From contig NZ_JAGWDK010000006.1 of NCBI RefSeq assembly GCF_018398875.1, positions 248,001-312,000 on the forward strand: a stretch of DNA of 64,000 nt, written 5' to 3'. The notes beneath the pieces were generated by a model. That model saw nothing but the letters and a program-made list of their open reading frames with translations. It searched no databases and was not told where the DNA came from. This document shows, piece by piece, positions 17,734-28,968 of the stretch. Each line of letters opens with the position of its first letter. Position 1 is the stretch's first letter. Made by a program: the position numbers and the translations under genes. The DNA is from Bradyrhizobium sp. sGM-13 (lineage in GTDB: Bacteria > Pseudomonadota > Alphaproteobacteria > Rhizobiales > Xanthobacteraceae).

Positions 17734-18362
17734 TCATCGCGATCGACGGACCGGCGGCATCCGGCAAGGGTACGCTCGGCAAACGCCTCGCGCATCATTA
17801 CGGCTATCGCCACCTTGACACCGGCGTGATCTATCGCGCGGTGGCGAAGGCGTTGCTGGACGAGGGTTTCGACCTGACGGACGAGGCGCGTGCAGTCGCT
17901 GTCGCGATGGAGCTTGATCCAGAGAAGTTCGGGCATCCCGAGCTGAAGACGCAACGGATTGGGGACGCCGCCTCAGTGGTGTCGGCGATCCCCAGCGTGC
18001 GCGAGGCGCTGGTCAATTTTCAGCGTCAGTTCGCGGCCGGTCCGCCGGGCGCCGTGCTCGACGGGCGCGACATTGGAACCGTGATCTGCCCGAACGCCGA
18101 CGTGAAGATTTTCGTGGTCGCCGATCCGCAGGTGCGGGCCCGCCGACGGACGCTCGAAGCCCGCGCGCGGGGCGAGGAGGCCGATGAGGCGCTGGTGTTG
18201 GCCGATATCCTCAAGCGCGACGAGCGGGACCGCAATCGCGCTGCCGCGCCCCTCAAGGCGGCCGACGACGCCCATGTCCTGGATAATTCCAATCTCGACA
18301 TCGAGGCCGGCGTTCGCGCCGCAATTGCCATCGTCGAGGCCGTCCGCGCCCAGCGGAAATAG
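17730..18362 (+). CDS. cmk: cytidylate kinase
   Basis: 210 aa. Walker A is GPAASGKGT (7-15); [14 protein letters not shown], the CMP-binding [13 protein letters not shown] and [20 protein letters not shown] follow, with the lid arginines in [13 protein letters not shown]. It phosphorylates CMP and dCMP to diphosphates. It overlaps aroA by 4 nt and precedes rpsA, the conserved aroA-cmk-rpsA order. Confidence 0.96.
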   Translation: MIIAIDGPAASGKGTLGKRLAHHYGYRHLDTGVIYRAVAKALLDEGFDLTDEARAVAVAMELDPEKFGHPELKTQRIGDAASVVSAIPSVREALVNFQRQFAAGPPGAVLDGRDIGTVICPNADVKIFVVADPQVRARRRTLEARARGEEADEALVLADILKRDERDRNRAAAPLKAADDAHVLDNSNLDIEAGVRAAIAIVEAVRAQRK

Positions 18363-18790
18363 CCAGGATTTGACCCGTCGCGGCGGCCCGAACCGCCTGT
18401 AAATCGGGCATTTCCGGCTTGCCGAAAATGGCCCGTGGGGCTATATCCACGGCCATCCGGGCCGCCATCGATGAGATCAGGGCCGTCCGAGCGGGCCGGC
18501 CGGAGGTTTGAACCTCCCGCCGTCATTGGAGGAAAGCCCGCTCCAGGTTCTTGAAGTCGATATGCTCGTTTCAGGCTCCGGATTTCTGACGCTACGCGCA
18601 CTCTTCCGCTGAACCGGTACCCGCTTTTGCGGAATGCGCGACATCAAACGTATCGAACGTGCAGGCATGCTGCCGGCCCGCTTTTGCGCTCTCCGCAAAT
18701 GCGGTCGTCAGGGTTTGCGGACCCCTGACACTTCACGCGCGATGCGCCCTGTAACCCGAACGGCCGGCAAGATTCCGCATTGGAGAACAA
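18363..18790 (+). other. 428-bp cmk-rpsA intergenic region
   Basis: No gene is convincing here. GGGCATTTCCGGC/GCCGAAAATGGCCC (18406-18434) makes an imperfect stem-loop that may end the aroA-cmk transcript. CCCGCTTTTGCG occurs twice in direct orientation (18620-18631 and 18677-18688). The rest is presumably the rpsA promoter and a long leader, where S1 often regulates itself. Confidence 0.4.
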
Positions 18791-20494
18791 ATGGCTTCGA
18801 CTACTGCTGCTTCTTATAATCCGACCCGCGACGATTTCGCTGCGATGCTGGACGAGTCCTTTGCCGGCGGCAATCTGCAGGAAAGCTCCGTCATCAAGGG
18901 CAAGGTGGTTGCAATTGAAAAGGACATGGCCGTCATCGACGTCGGCCTGAAGACCGAGGGCCGCGTGGCGTTGCGCGAATTCGCCGGCCCCGGCCGCGAA
19001 AGCGAACTCAAGGTCGGCGACGAGGTCGAGGTGTTCCTCGATCGGATCGAGAATGCGCTCGGCGAAGCCGTGCTGTCGCGCGACAAGGCGCGCCGCGAGG
19101 AAAGCTGGGGTAAGCTCGAGAAGGCCTTCAACAACAACGAGAAGGTTCACGGCGTCATCTTCAACCAGGTCAAGGGCGGCTTCACCGTCGACCTCGACGG
19201 CGCTGTCGCCTTCCTGCCGCGCTCGCAGGTCGATATCCGCCCGATCCGCGACGTCGCTCCCTTGATGAACAACTCGCAGCCGTTCCAGATCCTCAAGATG
19301 GATCGTCGCCGCGGCAACATCGTGGTGTCGCGTCGCACGGTTCTCGAAGAGACCCGCGCCGAGCAGCGCCAGGAGCTGGTGCAGAACCTCGAAGAAGGTC
19401 AGGTGATCGACGGGGTGGTCAAGAACATCACCGATTACGGTGCGTTCGTTGATCTCGGCGGCATCGACGGCCTGCTCCACGTCACCGATATCGCCTGGCG
19501 CCGGGTCAATCACCCGACGGAAGTGCTGACCATCGGCCAGACCGTGAAGGTCAAGATCATCAAGATCAACCACGAGACCCACCGTATTTCGCTCGGCATG
19601 AAGCAGTTGCTGGACGATCCGTGGCAGGGCATCGAGGCGAAGTACCCACTGAACGCGCGGTTCACCGGCCGCGTCACCAACATCACCGACTACGGCGCGT
19701 TCGTCGAACTGGAGCCGGGCATCGAAGGTCTGATCCACGTCTCGGAAATGTCGTGGACCAAAAAGAACATGCACCCCGGCAAGATCGTTTCGACCTCGCA
19801 GGAAGTCGAAGTGCAGGTGCTCGAAGTCGATTCGGTCAAGCGCCGCATCTCGCTCGGCCTCAAGCAGACCATGCGCAATCCCTGGGAAGTCTTCGTCGAG
19901 AAGTTCCCGGTCGGTTCGGTGGTCGAGGGCGAGGTCAAGAACAAGACCGAGTTCGGCTTGTTCCTCGGTCTCGACGGCGACGTCGACGGCATGGTCCATC
20001 TGTCCGACCTCGACTGGAAGCTGCCGGGCGAGCAGGTCATCGACAACTTCAAGAAGGGCGACATGGTCAAGGCCGTGGTGCTCGATGTCGATGTCGAGAA
20101 GGAACGCATCTCGCTCGGCGTCAAGCAGCTCGAAGGCGATCCCTTCGCAGAACCCGGCGACGTCAAGAAGGGCGCGGTCGTGACCTGCGAAGTGCTCGAA
20201 GTGAAGGAAGCCGGCATCGAGGTGAAGATCTCGGGCACCGACTTCACCACCTTCATCAAGCGCTCCGAACTGGCCCGTGACCGCAACGATCAGCGCGCCG
20301 AACGCTTCGCCGTGGGCGAGAAGGTCGATGCCCGCGTGATCCAGTTCGACAAGAAGGCCCGCAAGGTGCAGGTCTCGATCAAGGCGCTGGAAGTTGCCGA
20401 AGAAAAGGAAGCCATCGCGCAGTACGGCTCCTCCGATTCGGGCGCGACGCTCGGCGATATTCTCGGCACCGCGCTCAAGAACCGCGAGAAGTAA
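18791..20494 (+). CDS. rpsA: 30S ribosomal protein S1
   Basis: 567 aa with six S1 (OB-fold) repeats. The best conserved are those with ITDYGAFVDLGGIDGLLHVT, ITDYGAFVELEPGIEGLIHV and TEFGLFLGLDGDVDGMVHL, each ended by RISLGxKQ. The first two domains bind the 30S subunit through S2; the rest bind mRNA and help unfold it during initiation. The start is preceded by TTGGAGAAC, a good ribosome site 7 nt away. A hairpin terminator follows at 20521. Confidence 0.98.
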   Translation: MASTTAASYNPTRDDFAAMLDESFAGGNLQESSVIKGKVVAIEKDMAVIDVGLKTEGRVALREFAGPGRESELKVGDEVEVFLDRIENALGEAVLSRDKARREESWGKLEKAFNNNEKVHGVIFNQVKGGFTVDLDGAVAFLPRSQVDIRPIRDVAPLMNNSQPFQILKMDRRRGNIVVSRRTVLEETRAEQRQELVQNLEEGQVIDGVVKNITDYGAFVDLGGIDGLLHVTDIAWRRVNHPTEVLTIGQTVKVKIIKINHETHRISLGMKQLLDDPWQGIEAKYPLNARFTGRVTNITDYGAFVELEPGIEGLIHVSEMSWTKKNMHPGKIVSTSQEVEVQVLEVDSVKRRISLGLKQTMRNPWEVFVEKFPVGSVVEGEVKNKTEFGLFLGLDGDVDGMVHLSDLDWKLPGEQVIDNFKKGDMVKAVVLDVDVEKERISLGVKQLEGDPFAEPGDVKKGAVVTCEVLEVKEAGIEVKISGTDFTTFIKRSELARDRNDQRAERFAVGEKVDARVIQFDKKARKVQVSIKALEVAEEKEAIAQYGSSDSGATLGDILGTALKNREK

Positions 20495-20520
20495 GCGTTC
20501 GCTTATTGCCTGCGACATCA

Positions 20521-20548
20521 GGCCCCGGTTTCGACCGGGGCCTTTTTG
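20521..20548 (+). terminator. rho-independent terminator of rpsA
   Basis: GGCCCCGGTT-TCG-ACCGGGGCC followed by TTTTTG, 26 bp after the rpsA stop. A textbook hairpin and T-run. Confidence 0.92.
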
Positions 20549-20552
20549 TTTC

Positions 20553-20718
20553 CGTCGTCCCGGACAAGCCAACGGGGTCGCGCGAATGCGCGCCCGATGA
20601 CAGGCTCCGCGCGATCGGGACCCATAACCACAGTGGATTGCATTGGGCGCGCTGGGGCCCCATCGAATGCGACAATCAGCACCTGTGGTTATTGGTCCCC
20701 GCGCGCGCGGGGACGACG
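20553..20718. repeat. interspersed repeat, 'CGTCGTCCCGG' family, copy 1
   Basis: Begins CGTCGTCCCGGACAAGCC and ends TTGGTCCCC...GGGGACGACG, with CATAACCAC and GTGGTTATTGG as inner inverted blocks. Together with the terminator it fills the 330-bp rpsA-sppA gap. The same build recurs at 55900-56032 and 57933-58052. Confidence 0.8.
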
Positions 20719-20824
20719 AAGCCGGGCCTTGCTTTCTTCATATTGCATCGCAATTGATGTAATCAGGTAACGGTTCGCTCACGCTGCGACTGCAAAACGG
20801 GCTGATGTTTTCAGGAGAATTTCG

Positions 20825-21805
20825 ATGTCGCTCGATTCGGACGTGATCGTCGATCGCCGCAGGATCCGCCGGAAGCTCACGTTCTGGCGTATCGTGGCTG
20901 GCCTGGTGACCATCGCGGCGATCGTCACCGCCGGCGCAATCGCGACAACGAGCGGGCCGGCTGCCCTGACGCCATCGGGATCGATCGCGCGCGTCAATAT
21001 CGAAGGGCTGATCCGCAGCGATCAGAAGCGCGTCGAGGCGCTGGAGCGGCTGGAGAAATCGAGCCATGCTGCGGTTATCGTGCACATCAACTCGCCGGGC
21101 GGCACCACGGCAGGCTCCGAGCAGCTCTACGAGTCGCTGGTGCGCCTGAAGGCCAAGAAGCCGCTGGTCGTGGTGGTCGAGGGGCTGGCCGCGTCGGGCG
21201 GTTACATCTCGGCGATGGCCGCCGATCATATCGTCGCCCGGCAGAGCTCGCTGGTCGGATCGATCGGCGTGCTGTTTCAATATCCGAATTTCACCGAGCT
21301 GATGAAGACCGTGGGCGTCAAGGTCGAGGAGGTGAAATCCTCGCCGTTAAAGGCTGCGCCCAATGGTTTCGAGCCGACCAGTCCTGAAGCGCGCGCTGCG
21401 CTCGACGCGCTGGTAAAAGATTCCTATGCTTGGTTCCGCGGCCTGGTGAAGGAGCGGCGCGGCATGGATGAGGCGCTACTGGAAAAAGTCGCTGACGGGC
21501 GGGTCTTCACCGGTCGCCAGGCCGTCGAACTGAAACTGGTCGATCAGCTCGGCGATGAAAAAGCAGCCGTTGCATGGCTGGTCGCCGAGAAGAAGATCAA
21601 GAAAGATCTGCCGGTGCGCGATTACAAGCTGAATCCGCAGCTTGGCGACCTGACGTTTCTCCGAACGGCGGCTTCCATCGCGTTCGACGCGCTCGGATTG
21701 AGTTCCATTGCACGCCAGATTGAACAGGCCGGCCTCGCCCAGGCGGTCGATCAGCTCTCGCTCGACGGCATGCTGGCATTGTGGCGCCCCGCAGCCTCCA
21801 ATTGA
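20825..21805 (+). CDS. sppA: signal peptide peptidase SppA (S49 family)
   Basis: 326 aa. One N-terminal membrane segment (about 22-44, IVAGLVTIAAIVTAGAIA). The protease domain has IARVNIEGLI, HINSPGGTTAGSEQLYESL, the nucleophile Ser near 124 in EGLAASGGYISAMAAD, LVGSIGVLFQYPNF, and the probable general-base Lys in EVKSSPLKAAPNGF. It degrades signal peptides left in the membrane after secretion. The length suits the short, single-domain form that assembles as an octamer. It starts 330 bp after rpsA and precedes ihfB. Confidence 0.94.
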   Translation: MSLDSDVIVDRRRIRRKLTFWRIVAGLVTIAAIVTAGAIATTSGPAALTPSGSIARVNIEGLIRSDQKRVEALERLEKSSHAAVIVHINSPGGTTAGSEQLYESLVRLKAKKPLVVVVEGLAASGGYISAMAADHIVARQSSLVGSIGVLFQYPNFTELMKTVGVKVEEVKSSPLKAAPNGFEPTSPEARAALDALVKDSYAWFRGLVKERRGMDEALLEKVADGRVFTGRQAVELKLVDQLGDEKAAVAWLVAEKKIKKDLPVRDYKLNPQLGDLTFLRTAASIAFDALGLSSIARQIEQAGLAQAVDQLSLDGMLALWRPAASN

Positions 21806-21976
21806 ACCGCAGCGGCTGCCCTTCGCGACGTTCTCCCGCAGTGCGGGTGTTGTCACAAACCGCTTCCGGGCGGCTTGTCACGCCATTTCGCGCTGCCCAA
21901 AAGTGAATTAGCGTCTTGACAGTGCAAGGCATTTTCACGGAAATGGAAGTCCGCACGATCCCGGATCCCTACTTCG

Positions 21977-22282
21977 ATGATCAAATCCGAACTTGTTCAG
22001 CGCATCGCCGAGCACAACCCGCACCTCTATCAGCGGGATGTGGAGAACATTGTGAACGCGATCCTCGATGAGATCGTCGCTGCCTTGGCGCGCGGCGACC
22101 GTGTCGAGCTGCGCGGCTTCGGCGCCTTCTCGGTCAAGCATCGCCCGGCGCGGGCGGGGCGCAATCCGCGTACCGGCGCTCATGTGCCGGTCGACCAGAA
22201 GAGCGTCCCGTTCTTCAAGACGGGCAAGGAAATGCGCGAGCGGCTGAACCGCGACAACGGCTCGCCCGAGGCCGGCGCGTAA
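21977..22282 (+). CDS. ihfB: integration host factor subunit beta
   Basis: 101 aa, slightly longer than the E. coli protein. The HU/IHF fold is complete: [39 protein letters not shown], and the DNA-intercalating arm [20 protein letters not shown] (with IhfA, encoded elsewhere) bends DNA sharply and helps sigma-54 activators reach the promoter, relevant given rpoN in this window. The C-terminus is charged and flexible. It lies downstream of sppA in the usual alphaproteobacterial order. Confidence 0.96.
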   Translation: MIKSELVQRIAEHNPHLYQRDVENIVNAILDEIVAALARGDRVELRGFGAFSVKHRPARAGRNPRTGAHVPVDQKSVPFFKTGKEMRERLNRDNGSPEAGA

Positions 22283-22347
22283 CCAATTTTTTCGATCTGT
22301 AGCCGTGTTGCGGGCCTCGTGCCCGCCTTTCTCCATCACTGCGAGAA

Positions 22348-22746
22348 ATGGTCATGCGAAAGTTCTTCACGGCGCTGGTCGTCATTCCCTTAGGGCTGAT
22401 CTTCGTCATTTTCGCCGTCGCCAACCGCCATTTCGTGACGGTGTCGTTCGACCCCTTCAATTCAAGCGATCCGGCGATCACGGTGCGGATGCCGCTGTTT
22501 GCCGTGATCATCACGGCGGCCATTCTGGGGGTGGCGGCGGGCGGCATGGCGACCTGGTTCCGCCAACGCCACTGGCGCCGCGCGGCGCGCCAGCATGAGG
22601 CGGATGCCCGCCGGGCAAGGGCGGAGGCGGCCGATTTACGAGCCGCGGCGGCAGTTTCCCGGGCGGATCAGCAGCGGCTTCCAGCGCCGTCCCAATATGG
22701 CTTCTACGGGGCCGCCGGGCGAGACAAGCAGGGCGCGACGTTGTAG
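22348..22746 (+). CDS. lapA: LapA domain (DUF1049) membrane protein
   Basis: 132 aa. Two membrane segments (about 6-25 FFTALVVIPLGLIFVIFAVA and about 50-70 FAVIITAAILGVAAGG) flank the short conserved NRHFVTVSFDPFNSS periplasmic loop, followed by a charged coiled-coil tail (WRRAARQHEADARRARAE). In E. coli LapA works with LapB to tune LPS synthesis through LpxC. There is no lapB next to it, so the role here is inferred. ATGs at 22348 and 22354 are both possible. Confidence 0.85.
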   Translation: MVMRKFFTALVVIPLGLIFVIFAVANRHFVTVSFDPFNSSDPAITVRMPLFAVIITAAILGVAAGGMATWFRQRHWRRAARQHEADARRARAEAADLRAAAAVSRADQQRLPAPSQYGFYGAAGRDKQGATL

Positions 22747-22808
22747 AACCCGCCCCGTCGGCCCCTGTTCCATGCGGTTACGGGGCTATAATCCGTGTCC
22801 GAGAGACC

Positions 22809-23464
22809 ATGTCCCTGCTCGTCAAAATTTGCGGCCTGTCCACGCGCGAGACGCTCGAGGTCGCGCTTGAGGCGGGTGCAGACATGGTGGGTTTCGTATT
22901 CTTCTCTCCGTCGCCGCGCCATCTCAGCCTCGAGAGCGCGCGCGAGCTCGGCCAGCAGGCCAAGGGCCGCGCCACCAAGGTGGCATTGACCGTAGATGCC
23001 GACGACGCGACGCTCGAAAATATCGCCGAGACGCTGCAGCCGGACCTGCTGCAACTGCACGGCAAGGAAAGCATCGCGCGGGTGCGCGACATCAAACAAA
23101 AATTCGGATTGCCGGTCATGAAGGTGATCGCCGTTGAAACCTCGGCCGATCTCGCCGCGCTGCCGGGCTATGCGAGCGTTGCAGATCGCATCCTGTTCGA
23201 TGCTCGCGCTCCCAAGGGCGCCACCCGTCCAGGCGGGTTGGGGACGGTGTTCGACTGGCACGTTTTGGAGAAGCTCGATCTCCAATTGCCCTTCATGGTC
23301 TCCGGCGGGCTCAGCGCCAACAATGTCGCGGATGCCATTCGCGTCACCCGCGCCGGCGGCGTCGACGTATCCTCGGGCGTGGAAAGCGCGCCCGGTGTCA
23401 AGGATGCCGAGCTGATCCGCCATTTCATTCGCGCCGCGCGCGCCACCGAAGAATTGATGGTCCG

Positions 23465-23468
<4 letters not shown>
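22809..23468 (+). CDS. trpF: phosphoribosylanthranilate isomerase
   Basis: 219 aa TIM barrel. The catalytic cysteine is in LVKICGLST (about residue 8) and the catalytic aspartate in [10 protein letters not shown]; the phosphate-binding end is [11 protein letters not shown] and [10 protein letters not shown]. It converts phosphoribosylanthranilate to CdRP in tryptophan synthesis. The stop overlaps the trpB ATG (ATGA). trpF-trpB-trpA-accD-folC is a common alphaproteobacterial order; trpE, D and C are elsewhere. Confidence 0.97.
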
Positions 23469-24678
<1,210 letters not shown>

Positions 24679-24682
<4 letters not shown>

Positions 24683-25515
24683 CCACCCGCATCGACGCAC
24701 TCTTTGCCGAGCTCGCAAAAGAAGGCCGCTCGGCGTTTGTCACCTTCCTGATGGCCGGCGATCCCGATCCCGCGACTTCGCTCGATATCCTCAAGGCGCT
24801 GCCCAAGGCGGGCGCCGACATCATCGAGATCGGCATGCCCTTTACCGATCCGATGGCGGACGGGCCATCGATCCAGGCCGCCGGCCTGCGCGCGCTCAAG
24901 AGCGGCATGACCCTGAGGAAGACGCTCGAGATGGTGCGCGGCTTCCGCGAGGAAGACAACACCACGCCGCTGGTGCTGATGGGCTATTACAATCCGATCT
25001 ATATTTACGGGGTCGACAAGTTCCTTGCCGACGCCAAGACCGCCGGCGTCGATGGCCTCATCATCGTCGACTTGCCGCCGGAGGAGGACGATGAGCTCTG
25101 CATTCCCGCGCTGAAGGCCGGGCTCAACTTCATCCGCCTGGCGACGCCTACGACCGACGACAAACGCCTGCCCGCCGTGCTCGCGAACACTTCCGGCTTT
25201 GTCTACTACGTCTCGATCACCGGCATCACCGGCGCTGCGGCGGCCGATTCGAAGGTGGTCGGCGATGCGGTGGCCCGTATCAAACGCCACACCAAGCTTC
25301 CGGTGTGCGTCGGCTTCGGCATCCGCACCCCGCAGGCGGCGCGCGCGATTGCCGAGAAGGCCGATGGCGCCGTGGTCGGCACCGCCCTGGTCGATGCGTT
25401 GCGCGACAGCCTCGACACTCAGGGTCAGGCGACCGCCAAGACAGTGGCCGCGGTGGCCGACGTCGTGGCGTCGCTGGCGCAGGGCGTCCGGGGCGCGAAG
25501 CAGGCTGCGGAATAA
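24679..25515 (+). CDS. trpA: tryptophan synthase alpha chain
   Basis: 278 aa from a GTG that overlaps the trpB stop (GTGA). The catalytic Glu and Asp are in [17 protein letters not shown] and [11 protein letters not shown]; the phosphate site is FGIRTPQAA. It splits indole-3-glycerol phosphate into indole and glyceraldehyde-3-phosphate. No other start is needed. Confidence 0.97.
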
Positions 25516-25543
25516 GCCACAATTTACGTGGAAATAGGCGGGG

Positions 25544-25586
25544 CATGATCCGGAAAAGTGGAGACCGGTTTTCCGAAAAGATCATG
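25544..25586. repeat. GAGCATGATC palindromic repeat, second good copy
   Basis: CATGATCCGGAAAAGTGG ... CCGGTTTTCCGAAAAGATCATG, with 7-bp perfect ends and a strong inner CCGG-AAAA/TTTT-CCG pairing. It lies in the trpA-accD gap, 30 bp after trpA, where it may act as terminator. Confidence 0.8.
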
Positions 25587-25672
25587 GACAAACCAGTAGG
25601 CGGCGGCTTGCCGGGTCCAGGCCAGGCCGCCATATATCCAGTTAATGCGTCCTACCGCATTCGGAGCGAACC

Positions 25673-26614
25673 ATGAATTGGCTCACCAATGTCGTCCGGC
25701 CCAAAATCCGCAGCATCCTGCGCCGCGAGACGCCGGAGAATCTGTGGATCAAGTGCCCGGATTCCGGGCAGCTCGTGTTTTACAAGGACGTCGAGGCCAA
25801 CCAGTTCGTCATTCCCGGCTCGAACTATCACATGCGCATGGGCGCGGTGGCGCGGCTGAAGTCGATCTTCGACAACGAGACCTGGTACGACATCGCGCTG
25901 CCCGAAGTGACGGCCGATCCGCTGAAGTTCCGCGATGAACGCAAGTATGCCGACCGCATCAGGGACGCCCGCGCCAAGACCGGACTGAACGACGCCATCA
26001 AGGTCGGCTACGGCAAGCTCGAAGGCGCCGGCGTCGTCATCGCAGTGCAGGATTTCGATTTCATGGGCGGCTCGCTCGGCATGGCCGCGGGCGAGGCGAT
26101 CGTGCGCGGGCTCGAACTGGCGGTGGAAAAGAAGTCGCCGTTCATCGTGTTCGCGGCTTCGGGCGGCGCACGCATGCAGGAAGGCATCCTGTCGCTGATG
26201 CAGATGCCGCGCACCACCGTCGGCGTACAGATGCTGCGGGAAGCGAAGCTGCCCTACATCGTGGTGCTGACCAATCCGACCACCGGCGGCGTGACCGCAT
26301 CCTACGCCATGCTGGGCGACGTGCAGATTGCCGAACCCGGCGCGCTGATCGGTTTTGCCGGCGCGCGCGTGATCGAGCAGACCATCCGTGAAAAATTGCC
26401 GGAAGGATTCCAGCGCGCCGAATATCTGCTCGATCACGGCATGATCGACATGGTCGTGCATCGCCACGAGATGCGCTCGACACTGGCGCGGCTGTGCCGG
26501 CTCCTGACCAAATCGCCGCCGCTTGAGGTCGCATCAAAGCCTTTGCCTGAGGTCACAGACCCGGCCCAGATCGTCTCGGCCCCGGAAGCGGTGCCGGCTG
26601 CGCCCCACGCGTGA
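25673..26614 (+). CDS. accD: acetyl-CoA carboxylase carboxyltransferase subunit beta
   Basis: 313 aa. The crotonase-type core is complete: [66 protein letters not shown]. With AccA it transfers carboxyl from biotin to acetyl-CoA. The N-terminal zinc ribbon is degenerate: where E. coli has CxxC and CxxC, this protein has KCPDSG and VIPGSN, leaving one cysteine of four. The stop overlaps folC (GTGA). Confidence 0.96.
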   Translation: MNWLTNVVRPKIRSILRRETPENLWIKCPDSGQLVFYKDVEANQFVIPGSNYHMRMGAVARLKSIFDNETWYDIALPEVTADPLKFRDERKYADRIRDARAKTGLNDAIKVGYGKLEGAGVVIAVQDFDFMGGSLGMAAGEAIVRGLELAVEKKSPFIVFAASGGARMQEGILSLMQMPRTTVGVQMLREAKLPYIVVLTNPTTGGVTASYAMLGDVQIAEPGALIGFAGARVIEQTIREKLPEGFQRAEYLLDHGMIDMVVHRHEMRSTLARLCRLLTKSPPLEVASKPLPEVTDPAQIVSAPEAVPAAPHA

Positions 26615-27951
26615 GCCTGCCTGCCGCCAGATCCCAGCCGCTCGGTGAATTGATCGCGCGGCTGTCTGCCTTGCATCCGAAGCGCATCGATCTCAACCTT
26701 GATCGTATGCACCGCCTGCTGGCGCGGCTCGATCATCCGGAGCGGCTGTTGCCGCCGGTGATCCATGTTGCCGGCACCAATGGCAAGGGCTCCACCATCG
26801 CCTATCTGCGCGCGATCCTGGAGGCTGCAGGCCTGCGCGTGCACGTCTACACCTCGCCCTATCTGGTCAGGATCAATGAATGCTTCCGGCTGGGCAAGAA
26901 GGGCGGCGGACGGCTGGCTGATGACGCCGAATTGCGCCGGGTGCTGGAGCATTGCGAGCAGTTCAACGCGGGCGATCCGATCACGATTTTCGAAATGGAG
27001 ACCGTGGCGGCGTTCTGCCTGTTCGCGGAGCATGAGGCCGATGTCGTGCTGCTGGAAACCGGGCTCGGCGGAAGACTCGACGCCACCAACGTCATCGACC
27101 GGCCGGTCGCGACCGTGATCGCGCCAGTCAGCATGGATCATACAGAGTTTCTCGGTAACACGCTGACCGCGATCGCCGGCGAGAAGGCCGCCATCATCAA
27201 GCGCGGTGCGCCGGTGATCTGCGCGGAGCAGGCGCCGGAGGCGCTGGCGGTGATCGAGACGCAGGCCAACCGCATGCGCGCGTCGCTGCATGCTGCCGGG
27301 CAGCAATGGCATGTCGGTGTCGAGCGCGGGCGGCTGGTCTATCAGGACGAACGCGGCCTGATGGATCTTGCGGCGCCAAGGCTGTTCGGGCGGCATCAAT
27401 TCGACAATGCCGGCCTTGCCATCGCCACGCTGCGCGCGATCGAGGCGTTCAGGATCGGAATGGCGGCGTTCGAGGCCGGCATCGTTGGCGCAGAATGGCC
27501 GGCGCGGATGCAGCGGCTAGTCTCGGGCGCACTGGTCGATCAGGGGCCGAAGGGTTGCGAGATCTGGCTCGATGGCGGACACAATGCGGAAGGCGGCCGC
27601 GTCGCTGCGGCCGCCTTAGGCGATCTCGAAGAGCGGGTGTCGCGGCCGCTGGTGGTGATCGCGGGCATGATGGCGAACAAGGATGCGACCGCGTTTCTCG
27701 CCAATTTCGCAGGACTGACGCGGCACATCGTGGCGGTGCCGATCCCCGGGCGCGACAACGCGATGACGCCGGACCGGCTGGCGGATGCGGCGCGCGCGCT
27801 CGGCATGCGCGTGGAGAATGCTGCAAGCGTCGAAGCCGCGCTGCACGCGCTCTCGCGTCTCGCCTACGAAGTGCCGCCGCGGATTCTGGTCACCGGCTCG
27901 CTCTATCTCGTCGGCCATGTGCTTGCCATCAACGGCACGCCGCCGGCATAG
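26611..27951 (+). CDS. folC: folylpolyglutamate synthase / dihydrofolate synthase
   Basis: 446 aa from a GTG overlapping accD. The ATP loop is [18 protein letters not shown] (about 52-69), followed by [26 protein letters not shown], and the carbamylated-lysine region [12 protein letters not shown]. The C-terminal domain has [12 protein letters not shown]. It adds glutamate to dihydropteroate and to folates. The accD-folC pairing is common in bacteria. Confidence 0.95.
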   Translation: MSLPAARSQPLGELIARLSALHPKRIDLNLDRMHRLLARLDHPERLLPPVIHVAGTNGKGSTIAYLRAILEAAGLRVHVYTSPYLVRINECFRLGKKGGGRLADDAELRRVLEHCEQFNAGDPITIFEMETVAAFCLFAEHEADVVLLETGLGGRLDATNVIDRPVATVIAPVSMDHTEFLGNTLTAIAGEKAAIIKRGAPVICAEQAPEALAVIETQANRMRASLHAAGQQWHVGVERGRLVYQDERGLMDLAAPRLFGRHQFDNAGLAIATLRAIEAFRIGMAAFEAGIVGAEWPARMQRLVSGALVDQGPKGCEIWLDGGHNAEGGRVAAAALGDLEERVSRPLVVIAGMMANKDATAFLANFAGLTRHIVAVPIPGRDNAMTPDRLADAARALGMRVENAASVEAALHALSRLAYEVPPRILVTGSLYLVGHVLAINGTPPA

Positions 27952-27971
27952 TATTCCCCAAAATTAAATGA

Positions 27972-27993
27972 CCGCTGGAATCGCTTCCAGCGG
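27972..27993 (+). terminator. stem-loop after folC
   Basis: CCGCTGGAA-TCGC-TTCCAGCGG, a perfect 9-bp stem 20 bp past the folC stop; no T-run follows. The rest of the 250-bp gap to 28201 shows nothing else I can name. Confidence 0.45.
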
Positions 27994-28201
27994 CCGCCCG
28001 GGAAAAATATCGATTGCTTATGAAACTAGCCAGCCCCGGTCTCTGCAAAGACTAGCCAAGACGCCTGAGAGCTGCGAGTCGGAACCTTCGTTCCGCAATA
28101 GGAAGTAAGGATAATGTTGCAGGCTAGCTTCACCCAAATGAGGTAAATGGCGCAGCATCGTTCTTGCAGGCCGTACGACAATCATCAAAGCTGGAATCCG
28201 C

Positions 28202-28942
28202 ATGCGTTTTGCCGCCATTGCCGACGTGCACGGAAATTACCTCGCGCTAGAAGCCGTCCTGGCCGACATCCGCGCGCTGGGCATTGGCGAAATCGTCAAT
28301 CTCGGCGACATGGCGAGCGGACCGCTCGACGCGCGACGCACCATGGATGCGCTGATGGCGCTCGACGCCGTTCACGTACTAGGCAATCACGATCGGTATC
28401 TGATCGACCGGCCGCCGGAGAAGATGGGATCATGGGACCGGCCGGCGCACGCGCAGCTCGAAGAGCGCCATCTCGATTGGCTGCGCGCGGTGCCGAAGAC
28501 GGCCGTGTTTCGCGATCGGGTCTTCCTCTGCCATGCAACGCCCGAACATGACGAGGTCTACTGGCTGGAAACGGTGTTGCCCGACGGCACCGTGCGAATG
28601 TCATCGCTGGATGCGATCGAGGAGAGCGCGCGGGGCGTCACGCAGTCCCTGATCCTCTGCGCGCACACCCATCTTGCCCGCGCGGTCAGGCTTCGCGATG
28701 GCCGATTGATCGTCAACCCCGGCAGCGTCGGCTCGCCCGGCTATCGCGACGTGCATCCCTTTCCGCACGTCGTCGAAGCCGGCACACCGGATGCGCGTTA
28801 TGCGATCCTCGAACTTACTGACGGCGCCTGGCGCGTCACGTTTCGGCATGTGCCGTATGATCACGGCGCGATGGCCACGCTCGCGCAACGGAACGGTCAG
28901 GCCGAGCTCGCCAGCGCGCTGGCGACAGGATTGATCAGATAG
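28202..28942 (+). CDS. metallophosphoesterase family protein
   Basis: 246 aa calcineurin-like phosphoesterase of the YfcE/PrpE-like class. The metal ligands are visible in order: IADVHGNYLALEA, NLGDMASGPLD, VLGNHDRYL, FLCHATPEHDE, CAHTHLARAVR. IVNPGSVGSPGY is typical of single-domain phosphodiesterases. It is cytosolic; the substrate is unknown. It lies alone between folC and a methyltransferase gene that follows by 26 bp, so the two may be cotranscribed. Confidence 0.9.
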   Translation: MRFAAIADVHGNYLALEAVLADIRALGIGEIVNLGDMASGPLDARRTMDALMALDAVHVLGNHDRYLIDRPPEKMGSWDRPAHAQLEERHLDWLRAVPKTAVFRDRVFLCHATPEHDEVYWLETVLPDGTVRMSSLDAIEESARGVTQSLILCAHTHLARAVRLRDGRLIVNPGSVGSPGYRDVHPFPHVVEAGTPDARYAILELTDGAWRVTFRHVPYDHGAMATLAQRNGQAELASALATGLIR

Positions 28943-28968
28943 CTCCTAAACCGGCACCGGTGCAGCCG

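Noticed and set aside
18644..20572. A 642-codon open frame antisense to rpsA
   Set aside because: It mirrors the codon pattern of rpsA at high GC; it has no family features, and rpsA is certain.
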